Below are positions 48,281-56,971 of a DNA stretch of 64,000 bases, piece by piece (position 1 is the stretch's first letter; every line of letters begins with the position of its first letter). The DNA lies in NCBI RefSeq assembly GCF_002934265.1, contig NZ_PTIX01000003.1:434001-498000 (forward strand), in the 5' to 3' direction. The stretch comes from Actinokineospora auranticolor (GTDB taxonomy: Bacteria > Actinomycetota > Actinomycetes > Mycobacteriales > Pseudonocardiaceae). The notes below the pieces were generated by a model. The model did not search any database and was not told where the DNA came from. It was given only the letters and a program-made list of their open reading frames with translations. The position numbers and the translations under genes were made by a program.

Positions 48281-50184
48281 GTGAGAGCTGGCCGGGCGTT
48301 GGCCGTGGTGATCGAGGTGGCCCTCGTGTTCGCCACCGGTCTGGTGATCAACGCGGCCAGCGAGCACCTGCCGTCGTGGCTGGGCGACCCGTGGCTCGTC
48401 TGGCCCGTGCTGGTGGCCTTGCTGGCGTTCACCATCGGTTTCACGCTCTGGATCGGCTCGTCACCATCGTCTGAACCCGGGTCGCGGGTGTGGAACGTGC
48501 CAGGCGCGAACCCCAACTTCACCGGTCGATACCAAGACCTCGCCAACCTGGCCAAGCTGCTGCGGTCCCGTTCACGGGTCGCGGTGCACGCCGTGCGCGG
48601 CATGGGCGGCGTCGGCAAAACCCAACTGGTTCTGGAGTTCTGCCACCGCCACCACAAGAAGTACGACGTCGTGTGGTGGGTAGCGGCCGAGAACCCGACC
48701 TTGGTCCCCGACCAGCTACGCGCGTTGGGTCGCGCACTCCAGGTGGACCTGCCGCAGGACGCCGGCGAGGCTGTGCGGGTCTTGCTGTCCCACCCCCTCA
48801 GCTCGTCGCGTTGGCTCCTCGTGTTCGACAACGCCGAATCGGCGGCCGACCTCAACCCTTTCCTCCCGTCGGGGGCCGGGCAGGTCCTGATCACCACCCG
48901 CCGGGCGGGCTTCGACGCCGTGGGCGGCGTGCTGGACCTGGACACCATGTCCCGCCGGGAATCGGTGGCCCTGCTGGCCCGACGAGCGCCGAAGCTCGGT
49001 GCCCGCGCCGATGAACTGGCCGAGCTGCTGGGCGACCTCCCCCTGGGGCTGGAACAGGCAGCCGCCTACCTCACCCAGTCGGCGATGCGACCGGACGAGT
49101 ACCTGCACCTGTTGCGCACCAGCCCGGATTCGTTGGCGGACAAGGGCGAGGACGCCCACCGGCGCTCACCCGACAGGTCACTGCGCACGCTGTGGGACCT
49201 GAGCCTGAGCAGGCTCGACGAACACCACCCGGAGGCGGCCCGCCTACTGGCGACCTGCGCCTACCTGGCCCCGGACGCCATCCCGCTTGACCTGTTCACC
49301 CCCACTAGGGAAGCCACCGCCCTGAGTCACCAGGTCGGGGTGCTCGTCGACCACTCCCTGGTGAAGCGGGACGACGACCACATCGTTGCCCATCGCCTTG
49401 TGCAACTCGCCGTACGCGGCCACACCGACACCGAGAACGCGCCGACAAGTGCCGACGCGCTTACCGACGCCGTCAATGTGCTGCGGTATGGCGTTCCGGC
49501 GGAGGTGTTCAAAAATCCTGCGGTGTGGCCGCGCTGCAGGCAGCTGCTACCGCACGTCTTGGCGGTCGCCGTGCACGAGGACAGACTTCACGAACTCGCC
49601 CCGGACACCCTTGCCTGGTTGCTGGACCGCGCAGGCGCTTTCCTGCGTGAAACCGGTCTCCCGAACCAGGCCCGCCCGTTGCTGGAGCGCGCCCTCCGGA
49701 TCGTCGAGGTGGCTTGTGGGCCGGAGCACCCCATCCTCGCCGGATATCTGAACAGCCTCGCCATGCTGTTGAAGGACCTGGATTCGCTCGACGCGGCTCG
49801 CTCTCTGCTGGAGCGTGCCGTGCGCATCGATGAGGCGGCCTACGGGCCGGACCACCCGGCTGTCACCATCCGCTTGAACAACCTCGCCATGGTCGCGCGA
49901 GACCGGGGGACTCGACCTGTCCCGCTCCCTGCTGGAACGCGTCCTGGCAGGCGACGAGGCGAATTACGGGCCCGACCACCCTGCCGTCGCACACAGCTTG
50001 AACAACCTCGGCGTGGTGCTGCAAGGACCTGGGCTCGCCCGGACCGGCCAAACAGCTGATGGAGCGAGCCCTCCACATCTTTGAGGCGACCTACGCACCG
50101 GACCATCCCCTGATCGTCACCCAGCAGGGGAACCTTGAGTCCGTGCAGCGCGACCTGGACGCTCTCGACGACAAACGGCGCTGA
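48281..50184 (+). CDS. NB-ARC ATPase with TPR repeats, interrupted by two frameshifts
   Basis: Two membrane helices at the N-terminus are followed by a STAND ATPase: GMGGVGKTQL (Walker A), WLLVFDNAE (Walker B), ITTRRAGF and LPLGLEQAAAYL (GLPL). A winged-helix region and C-terminal 42-residue tetratricopeptide repeats (LLERALRIVE, YGPDHPAV-type) follow. The open frame ends early; periodicity shows the true frame is lost near 49904-49911 (one extra or two missing bases) and again near 50025 (one extra G), and the corrected frame ends at TGA 50182. GTG at 48281 has AGGGGG upstream; ATG 48203 is an alternative. Confidence 0.7.
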
Positions 50185-50232
50185 CCTGCGGAATTGTCTC
50201 CGCTGGTCAGCGCCGCCCCGAGCGTCGCTAGC

Positions 50233-50640
50233 TTACGCCTTCTTGGTCTCCCAGAAGATCTTGTCGATCTCCGCGATCAGGTCCAGCAGCGCCTGGCCGG
50301 TGGCCGGGTCCATCGAGCCCTTCGTGCCGCTGGCCCCCGCCGCCTTCGTCGCCTGGTTGAACAGGTCGTGCAGGTTCGGGTACTTCTCGAAGTGCGGCGG
50401 CTTGAAGTAGTCGGTCCACAGCACCCACAGGTGGTGCTTGACGAGTTCGCTGCGCTGCTCGGCGATGAGGATCGCGCGGGTGCGGAACTCGGGGTCCTCG
50501 TTCGCCTGGTACTTCTCCTGGACTGCCTTCACCGACTCGGCCTCGATGCGCGCCTGGGCCGGGTCGTAGACGCCACAGGGGAGGTCGCAGTGCGCGGTGG
50601 CCTCCAACCTCGGGGCGAAGAAACGCGACAGCAGTCGCAT
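50233..50640 (-). CDS. sodN: Nickel superoxide dismutase precursor
   Basis: This 135-residue protein matures to NiSOD, a hexameric cytoplasmic enzyme. The precursor has a 16-residue leader ending at Ala16; the mature end is HCDLPCGVYDP, giving the nickel hook ligands His1, Cys2 and Cys6. The four-helix bundle follows (KYQANEDPEFRTRAILIAEQRSELVKHHLWVLWTDYFKP). The leader is removed by the SodX-type peptidase encoded just upstream on the opposite strand. Confidence 0.97.
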   Translation of the reverse strand: MRLLSRFFAPRLEATAHCDLPCGVYDPAQARIEAESVKAVQEKYQANEDPEFRTRAILIAEQRSELVKHHLWVLWTDYFKPPHFEKYPNLHDLFNQATKAAGASGTKGSMDPATGQALLDLIAEIDKIFWETKKA

Positions 50641-50722
50641 GGGTCCTCCATGGGTACAGCGGGATGCTCCGACGAAATCGACCCTACTCCGGGGGTACCT
50701 TGTGGGCAGGCGGGAGGTGATC

Positions 50723-51025
50723 GTGCTCGGGTGGCTGCCCCTGCGGCGGGTGCGGGTGCGCGGTGGCTCGATGGCGCCCGCGCTAAGCGACGGTGACGTG
50801 GTGGTGGCCGTGCGGCGGCGGCCACGTGTGGGTGACGTCGTCCTGGTGACGTGGGACGCCCGGCCCGGGCAGCTGTCGGTCAAGCGGGCGGTGCTGCGCG
50901 GCCCGGACGGCTGGCACGTGGAGGGCGACAACCGGGCGGCCTCCACCGACTCCCGGGTACTGGGGCAGGCACGGGTGCACGCGGTGATCCCGTGGCGGTT
51001 GTGGCCGTCTCCCGGGCGGGTCTAG
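50723..51025 (+). CDS. sodX: NiSOD maturation peptidase (S26 family)
   Basis: This ~100-residue S26-type protease processes the NiSOD leader. Motifs are GGSMAPAL (catalytic Ser), DVVLVTWDA, LSVKRAVL (catalytic Lys) and VEGDNRAASTDSR. No membrane helix is obvious, as in known SodX. GTG at 50723 follows GGGAGG by 6 bases. It is divergent from sodN across 82 bp and ends in a perfect hairpin that overlaps its stop codon. Confidence 0.92.
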   Translation: MLGWLPLRRVRVRGGSMAPALSDGDVVVAVRRRPRVGDVVLVTWDARPGQLSVKRAVLRGPDGWHVEGDNRAASTDSRVLGQARVHAVIPWRLWPSPGRV

Positions 51026-51053
51026 CTTTGCGCGGCCCCGAACCGCGCAAAGC
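51025..51053. terminator. Bidirectional terminator between sodX and rfbC
   Basis: GCTTTGCGCGG and CCGCGCAAAGC form an 11-bp perfect stem with a 7-base loop, its first G being the last base of the sodX stop. Symmetric AAA/TTT edges allow use from both strands. Confidence 0.85.
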
Positions 51054-51062
51054 GAGGCCGGG

Positions 51063-51665
51063 TCAGACGCCGCGCAGCGTTTCGTACCAGGCGGTGCACG
51101 CCCCGTAGGTGGGCAGCAGGCCGCTGCTGACCGCCTCCTTCAGCGACGGGGCCGCCTTGTCCTTGTCGGACAGCAGCGGCTCCAGCCCGTCCGCCCACGG
51201 CAGGGCGATGTCCGGGTCCATGGGGTTGATCCCGTGCTCGGCGGCCGGGTTGTAGCCCGTGGAGCACAGGTACGACACCACCGTGTCGTCCTCCAGCGCC
51301 ACGAACCCGTGCCCGACGCCCTCCGCCACGTAGACGGCCCGGAACTCCACAGTGTCCAGCCGCACGACGTCCCACTTGCCGAAGGTGGGGGAGCCGACGC
51401 GGATGTCGACCACGTAGTCCAGCACCGCCCCCTGCGCGCAGTAGACGTACTTCGCCTGCCCCGGCGGCACGTCGGCGAAGTGGATGCCGCGGATGGCGCC
51501 GCGGCGGGACACGCTGTGGTTGGTCTGGGCGATGGTCAGCGGGTGGCCGACCGCCTTGGTGAGCGCCTCCGCCTGGAACGGGGAGACGAACAGGCCTCGC
51601 GAGTCGGGGAAGGTGCGCGGGGTGAACTCGAAGACGTCGGGGACGTCCAGCTCTCTTGCGTGCAT
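51063..51665 (-). CDS. rfbC: dTDP-4-dehydrorhamnose 3,5-epimerase
   Basis: This 200-residue cupin enzyme epimerises dTDP-4-keto-6-deoxyglucose. Family blocks are FPDSRGLFVSPFQ, QTNHSVSRRGAIRGIHF with the catalytic His, KYVYCAQGAVLDYVVDIRVGSPTFGKW, and VGHGFVALED. No other dTDP-rhamnose gene is nearby, so it may serve a scattered pathway or a natural-product sugar. ATG start. The bidirectional hairpin follows. Confidence 0.93.
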   Translation of the reverse strand: MHARELDVPDVFEFTPRTFPDSRGLFVSPFQAEALTKAVGHPLTIAQTNHSVSRRGAIRGIHFADVPPGQAKYVYCAQGAVLDYVVDIRVGSPTFGKWDVVRLDTVEFRAVYVAEGVGHGFVALEDDTVVSYLCSTGYNPAAEHGINPMDPDIALPWADGLEPLLSDKDKAAPSLKEAVSSGLLPTYGACTAWYETLRGV

Positions 51666-52089
51666 GCGAAAAGGGTAGGGGCCCCGGGGGCCCGCGCCTA
51701 CGGAGCGTAGGGGGATCCCCAGCTCGGAGGTGAGCCCCGCTCACTTTGCCGGTTGCGCAGCGAAAATGTTAGTCAGCGCTAGCACGCGCTTAGAAAACCG
51801 GACGGACGTCTTGGGAAACCGCCTCTGACCTGCGGAAAAAGGTGTCCGGGATGTGATCCCTGCCGCAGACACGATCGTGGGTTGCCGGCAGACTGTCGGC
51901 ACCGAAGTGCTCCGGGCCACACCCGCACCCCAGGGGTGTGGCCGCCAACCCCCGCCCGGCGGCGCGCGCCACGCGTCACCGGAGTTCCCCGCGGCAGGCC
52001 ACGTGTCAACACCGTGGCCGCTTTCCCGCACCCGCTCCGCGCCAAGCCCTGCGTCGAGCGTGCCCCGCGCGATCCAGGAGGACGACGCC
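51666..52089. other. Intergenic region between rfbC and malic enzyme
   Basis: This 424-bp region has no convincing gene. It starts with a GGGGCCCCGGGGGCCC palindromic run and an AT-richer stretch near 51755-51800 (AAAATGTTAGTCAGCGCTAGCACGCGC) that could host promoters of either gene. The open frames through the second half are extensions of the malic enzyme frame. Confidence 0.5.
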
Positions 52090-53274
52090 ATGACCGCACT
52101 CAACGAGCAGACCGCCGCCGGTCCCGTCACCGACGAGGAGATCTTCACCGCCCACCTGGGCGGCAAGCTCGGCGTCGGCGTGACCAAGCCGCTGGCCGAC
52201 CCGCGCGCCCTGGCCATCGCCTACACGCCGGGCGTGGCCAAGGTCAGCCGCGCGATCGCCGAGGACGCCGCGCTCGCCGCCCGCTACACCTGGGCCTCCC
52301 GGCTGGTCGCGGTCGTCTCCGACGGCACCGCCGTGCTCGGCCTCGGCGACATCGGCGCCGCCGCCTCGCTGCCGGTCATGGAGGGCAAGGCGGCGCTGTT
52401 CAAGACCTTCGGCGGCCTCGACTCGATCCCCCTGGTGCTCGACACCACCGACGTCGACGAGATCGTCGAGACCCTGGTGCGGCTGCGGCCCTCGTTCGGC
52501 GCGGTCAACCTCGAGGACGTCTCCGCGCCCCGCTGCTTCGAGCTGGAGGCCCGGCTCATCGAGGCGCTGGACTGCCCGGTCATGCACGACGACCAGCACG
52601 GCACCGCGATCGTGCTGCTCGCCGCCCTGCGCGGGGCGAACAAGGTGCTCGACAAGGCGCTCGCCGACCAGCGCGTGGTCATCGCGGGCGCGGGCGCGGC
52701 GGGCATCGCCTGCGCGAAGATCCTGGTGGCCGCGGGCGTCGGCGACGTGACCCTGCTGGACTCGCGCGGCATCATCCACGCGGGCCGGGCGAACCTGAAC
52801 CCGGTCAAGGAGCAGATGGCCGAGGTGACCAACGGGGCCGGGCTGCGCGGCGGCCAGGTCGAGGCGCTCCGCGACGCGGATGTGTTCGTCGGGCTCTCCG
52901 CGGGCACCCTCCCGGAAGAGGTCGTCGCGACCATGGCCGACAACGCCATCGTGTTCGCGCTGTCGAACCCGGATCCGGAGATTCACCCGGACGTGGCGGC
53001 GCGGCACGCGGCGATCGTGGCCACCGGCCGCAGCGACTTCCCCAACCAGATCAACAACGTGCTGGCGTTCCCGGGCATCTTCCGGGGCGCGCTGGACGCG
53101 GGAGCCCGGCGGATCACCGAGGCGATGAAGCTCGCCGCGGCCGACGCGATCGCCGCGGTGGCCGAGGACGACCTGGCCGCCGACCGGATCGTGCCGAGCG
53201 CGCTGGACCCGCGGGTGGCGCCCGAGGTGGCCGCGGCGGTAGCACGGGCGGCGGAAGCGGACGGGGTAGCCTGA
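52090..53274 (+). CDS. NAD(P)-dependent malic enzyme, short form
   Basis: This 394-residue enzyme decarboxylates malate to pyruvate. The short bacterial form lacks the phosphotransacetylase domain. Signatures: YTPGVAKVSRAI (catalytic Tyr), VSDGTAVLGLGDIGAAASLPVMEGKAALFK, VMHDDQHGTAIV (metal), GAGAAGIACAKIL (nucleotide), LSNPDPEI and FPNQINNVLAFPGIFRGAL. ATG at 52090 follows AGGAGGACG. Cofactor choice cannot be read safely. Confidence 0.94.
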   Translation: MTALNEQTAAGPVTDEEIFTAHLGGKLGVGVTKPLADPRALAIAYTPGVAKVSRAIAEDAALAARYTWASRLVAVVSDGTAVLGLGDIGAAASLPVMEGKAALFKTFGGLDSIPLVLDTTDVDEIVETLVRLRPSFGAVNLEDVSAPRCFELEARLIEALDCPVMHDDQHGTAIVLLAALRGANKVLDKALADQRVVIAGAGAAGIACAKILVAAGVGDVTLLDSRGIIHAGRANLNPVKEQMAEVTNGAGLRGGQVEALRDADVFVGLSAGTLPEEVVATMADNAIVFALSNPDPEIHPDVAARHAAIVATGRSDFPNQINNVLAFPGIFRGALDAGARRITEAMKLAAADAIAAVAEDDLAADRIVPSALDPRVAPEVAAAVARAAEADGVA

Positions 53275-53339
53275 GATCCGGCGGGATGCTCGGCAGCGGT
53301 GCCCCACCCGCCTGGAGTCAAGGGTGGAGGGAACGCGCC

Positions 53340-55901
53340 GTGGCCGAGCATGTCGTGCGCGCCGGACTACCCCGGGTCGGGTTGCCCCCCGGCGGGATCG
53401 AGCTGGACGCGGGCCGCGTGCTGGCCCCGGATCTGACCGGTGGCCCGGACGTGGTCGGGTTCGACGACGACCCGTCGGCCGAGCGCGCCCTGCTGCTGGA
53501 GGCCCAGCGCATCGCCCGGATGGGCAGCTGGACGCTGGACGTGCGCACCGGTCAGGCGTACCTGTCCGACGGGCTGCGCAGGCTCTGCGGGATCCCGGCG
53601 CGCAGCACCCTGACCGACCTGCTCGCCCTCGTGCACCCCGAGGACCTGCCGGTGCTCGACGACTTCCAGCTCCGGCTGCGCGCGCAGCGCTCGTCGCAGC
53701 CGCTGGAGCTGGAGGTGCGCGACGAGACCGGTGAGCGCACGTACCTGGTCCGCGCGCGGCCGGAGTTCGAGCCGGGCTGGCGGGTCGCCCGGGTGCACGG
53801 CACGGTGCAGGACTTCACCCGGTTCCGCGCGCTGGAGCGGCAGCTCAGCCAGGACGGCAGGCTCTTCCGCGAGGCCCAGCGGGTCGCGCGGCTGGGCACG
53901 TGGGAGTGGAACGTGGCCACCGGCGAGTGCCTGTGGTCGTCGATGCTCTACGAGCTGTTCGGCATCGAGCAGGGCACCCGCATCACCTACGGCGACTACC
54001 TGCAGATGGTCCACCCGGACGACCGCGGCTGGGTGGACCAGCGGTGGCAGGAGCTGGCGGGCACGCGCCGCCCGGTCGAGTGCGAGCACCGCGTCATCCG
54101 GCCCGACGGCAAGCGCCGGGTGTTCCGGGTGCGCGGGGAGGCGGCCGGGCCGGACAGCGACCGCGACATCATGATCGGCACGGCGCAGGACGTCACCGAG
54201 CAGCGGTCCACCGAGACCCGGATGCAGCGCTCCAGCAAGCGGTTCACCGACCTGGTCGCGATCACCCCGGTCGGCATCGCGCTGTTCGACGACGCCGAGC
54301 GGCTCGTCGACGCGAACGACGCGCTGTGCTCGCTGCTGGACATGGACCTGGAGCGGTTGCGCGGCAAGACGGCCGAGCAGCTGACGCACCCGGACGACCG
54401 GGAGGGCCGCCGCTGCCGCGAGCCGCACTCCTTCCACAGCGGGCAACGGGTTCTGGCGACCGCGACCGGGAAACCGGTCTACTGCGAGCTGAACGCGACG
54501 GTGTCGGTCGCCGACGACGGCCAGCGGTTCTGGCTGGTGGTCTTCTCCGACGTGACGGATCGCCGCAAGGCCCAGGAGCGGCTGCGCTACCAGGCCACGC
54601 ACGACGAGCTGACCGGCCTGCCGGGGCGCGCCGCGGTCAAGGAGCTGCTGGGCACCCTGCTCGGCGGCCGCGACTACGCGCGGATCGCGCTGCTGTTCTG
54701 CGACGTCGACAACTTCAAGCGGGTCAACGACTCCCTCGGCCACGACGTCGGCGACGAGCTGATCACCGCGCTGGCCAGGAGACTCGAACGCGGATTGCCG
54801 CCGAGCTGCACCGTGGCGCGGATGTCCGGCGACGAGTACGTGATCATCTGCTCGGACGTGGACGAGGCGGGCGGCGTCGAGGCGCTGGCCAACCAGGCCG
54901 CCAGCCTGCTGCGCACCGCGGTCCCGGTCCGCGACCAGCTGTTGCGCGTCTCGGCCTGCATCGGCGCCGCGGTGCCCAGCGGCCCGGAGACCACCGGCGC
55001 CGACCTGCTGCGCTACGCCGACGCGGCCATGTTCGCCGCGAAGGAACGCGGCACGGGCCGCGTGTCGCTGGCCAGCGACAAGCTCATCGCGTCGGCCAAC
55101 AGCCAGATGCTGCTGGAAGGCCAGCTGCGCGAGGCCATCTCCAACGACCAACTCGTCCTCCACTACCAGCCGGTCGTCGGCCCGGACGGCACCGTGCTGT
55201 CGGCGGAGGCCTTGGTCCGCTGGCCGCACCCGGAACGGGGATTGCTGAACCCGGGCGACTTCCTGCCGGTCGCCGAACAGGGCGACATGCTCGGCGAACT
55301 CGACCGCTGGGTGCTGCGCACGGCGTTCACGGAGGCCTCCGAGTGGCCGCAGCTGTGCGGCGGGATCATCGGCGCGGGCGTGGGCATCGCGGTCAACCTG
55401 TCGGGCCTGGTGCCGGGCGACCCGGAGTTCGTCGACGTCGTGTCGGCGACGGTCGCGGCCACGGGCCTGGCGTGGGACCGGGTCGTGCTGGAGCTCGTGG
55501 AGACCAGCCTGATCGACCTCCCGTCCCGCAGCCGGGAGGCCATGGCGGAACTGGTGGAACGCGGCGTCCGCTTCGCCGTCGACGACTTCGGCACCGGCTA
55601 CTCCTCCCTCGCCCGCCTCAAGGAACTCCCCGCCCAGATCATCAAGATCGACCGCCGCTTCGTCTCCGGCGTGGCCACCGACGCCTCGGACTTCGCCGTG
55701 GCCCGCGCCCTGGTCGACATGGCACGGGCGATGGGCCGCAGCTGCGTCGCGGAAGGTGTGGAGAACGCGACCCAGTTCCACGTGCTTCGAGGCGTCGGGG
55801 TGGACGCCTACCAGGGGTGGCTGCTGTCGAAGCCGCTCCCCGCGAAGGAATTCCGCGAAATCCTCAAACTAGGCCCAGTCCACATCCCCAGTGGCGCGTG
55901 A
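53340..55901 (+). CDS. PAS-PAS-PAS-GGDEF-EAL cyclic-di-GMP protein
   Basis: This 853-residue soluble protein carries three PAS domains (about 45-145, 180-290 and 300-410; e.g. AQRIARMGSWTLD and AQRVARLGTWEWN), a GGDEF domain (~425-585) and an EAL domain (~590-850). The GGDEF signature reads SGDEY, so cyclase activity is doubtful; EALVRW, ELVETSLID and DDFGTGYSSLARLKELPAQIIKID suggest an active phosphodiesterase. GTG at 53340 has GGAGGG 8 bases upstream. No membrane helix. It has its own unit after the malic enzyme. Confidence 0.9.
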   Translation: MAEHVVRAGLPRVGLPPGGIELDAGRVLAPDLTGGPDVVGFDDDPSAERALLLEAQRIARMGSWTLDVRTGQAYLSDGLRRLCGIPARSTLTDLLALVHPEDLPVLDDFQLRLRAQRSSQPLELEVRDETGERTYLVRARPEFEPGWRVARVHGTVQDFTRFRALERQLSQDGRLFREAQRVARLGTWEWNVATGECLWSSMLYELFGIEQGTRITYGDYLQMVHPDDRGWVDQRWQELAGTRRPVECEHRVIRPDGKRRVFRVRGEAAGPDSDRDIMIGTAQDVTEQRSTETRMQRSSKRFTDLVAITPVGIALFDDAERLVDANDALCSLLDMDLERLRGKTAEQLTHPDDREGRRCREPHSFHSGQRVLATATGKPVYCELNATVSVADDGQRFWLVVFSDVTDRRKAQERLRYQATHDELTGLPGRAAVKELLGTLLGGRDYARIALLFCDVDNFKRVNDSLGHDVGDELITALARRLERGLPPSCTVARMSGDEYVIICSDVDEAGGVEALANQAASLLRTAVPVRDQLLRVSACIGAAVPSGPETTGADLLRYADAAMFAAKERGTGRVSLASDKLIASANSQMLLEGQLREAISNDQLVLHYQPVVGPDGTVLSAEALVRWPHPERGLLNPGDFLPVAEQGDMLGELDRWVLRTAFTEASEWPQLCGGIIGAGVGIAVNLSGLVPGDPEFVDVVSATVAATGLAWDRVVLELVETSLIDLPSRSREAMAELVERGVRFAVDDFGTGYSSLARLKELPAQIIKIDRRFVSGVATDASDFAVARALVDMARAMGRSCVAEGVENATQFHVLRGVGVDAYQGWLLSKPLPAKEFREILKLGPVHIPSGA

Positions 55902-55945
55902 CCTCCACGCGGTACCCAGCATACTTGATCATGCTCGGGTGGGGA

Positions 55946-56959
55946 TCAACCCATCCCCGCGAGGCGGTGGTTGAGTTCTTTCGCGGCAGGCGAAGGGTTT
56001 GCGCGGGTAGCGGTGCGCAGGAGTTGCAAGTGTTCGGTCAGCTTGCGGGATCGGATGGTTGCAGCCATGCAGACAACCTGGTGCCCGATGTGGATTCCGG
56101 TGGCCGAATCGCCCCCGTGCAGGTGGCAGGTGGCCAACTCCGTGAGGGCGAACGCGCGGCGCTTGGCCCGACCGGAGGCGAGTTGGGCCGTTGACGCCGT
56201 CAGGGTGTCGATGGCCTGGGAGGCATAGATCGGGCTCTGGGTCGTGAGGATGGTGTACACGCGGCCCGCCTCGCTGGCGAAAAGAGTGCGGTCGAACCCG
56301 GTGGGTTCTGCGGCGGTGTCGGTCGAGGACAGGGCGTCTTCGGCGCGGGCGAGGTAGGTGACCGCCTGGTCGGGTGTGCGGGCTTGGGCGGCGGCGCGGG
56401 CCTGGCTGGTCAGCAGGAGGGCGTTGAGGCCGCTGGACCGGGTCCGATCGGCGGTGACCATGGCGAGGTTGAGCACATCCCGTGCCTGGCCGCTGTTGCC
56501 GTCGCGGGTGTGGATCCGGCCGATCTGGCCCAGCGCCAGGGCAGCGCGAACGGGCTCGCCCACTTCCTGGGCCATCGCGACCGCTTGGCCGAGGTAGCGC
56601 AGGGCCGTGCCGGTGAGGCCGACGTCGGAGGAAGCCCTCCCGGCCAAGGCGAGTAGATCGGAAACGACACCGCGCAACTCCCGACCGACACGGTCGGTGG
56701 CGCCTGCCTCAAGCAGCCCTCGCGCCCACCCCAGTTGGGCGATGACCGCCTCGCGCACCGCACCACCGCCGAGTTGCTTCTCTTGGACCCAGAGCACCTT
56801 CGTCAGGTCGGCGAGTTGCCCGACTTCAGTGGCCCCGACTCGCGCGGGTGTGGGTGTGGCCACCGCAGGCGTGCTCAGCAATGCGAGGTCAGCCCCGGTC
56901 AGGGCGGCGCCCATCGTGACCTTCGCCAGGATCCCCATGAACTCGCGCCGATCTGACAC
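55946..56959 (-). CDS. Truncated paralogue of the HTH/TPR-like protein, without HTH
   Basis: This 337-residue protein is homologous, from its second residue on, to residues ~107-444 of the next gene, but lacks the DNA-binding part. Its new N-terminus VSDRREFMGILAK, followed by a hydrophobic stretch and STPAVATP, reads like a twin-Arg signal with an AVA cleavage site. The remainder is helical with repeats such as LRYLGQAVAMAQEVGEPVRAALALGQIGRI. GTG at 56959 follows AAGGGA, 12 bases after the stop of the full-length gene, so they are co-transcribed. Regulatory, decoy or exported roles are all open. Confidence 0.8.
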   Translation of the reverse strand: MSDRREFMGILAKVTMGAALTGADLALLSTPAVATPTPARVGATEVGQLADLTKVLWVQEKQLGGGAVREAVIAQLGWARGLLEAGATDRVGRELRGVVSDLLALAGRASSDVGLTGTALRYLGQAVAMAQEVGEPVRAALALGQIGRIHTRDGNSGQARDVLNLAMVTADRTRSSGLNALLLTSQARAAAQARTPDQAVTYLARAEDALSSTDTAAEPTGFDRTLFASEAGRVYTILTTQSPIYASQAIDTLTASTAQLASGRAKRRAFALTELATCHLHGGDSATGIHIGHQVVCMAATIRSRKLTEHLQLLRTATRANPSPAAKELNHRLAGMG

Positions 56960-56971
56960 GGTCGGCGTCCC

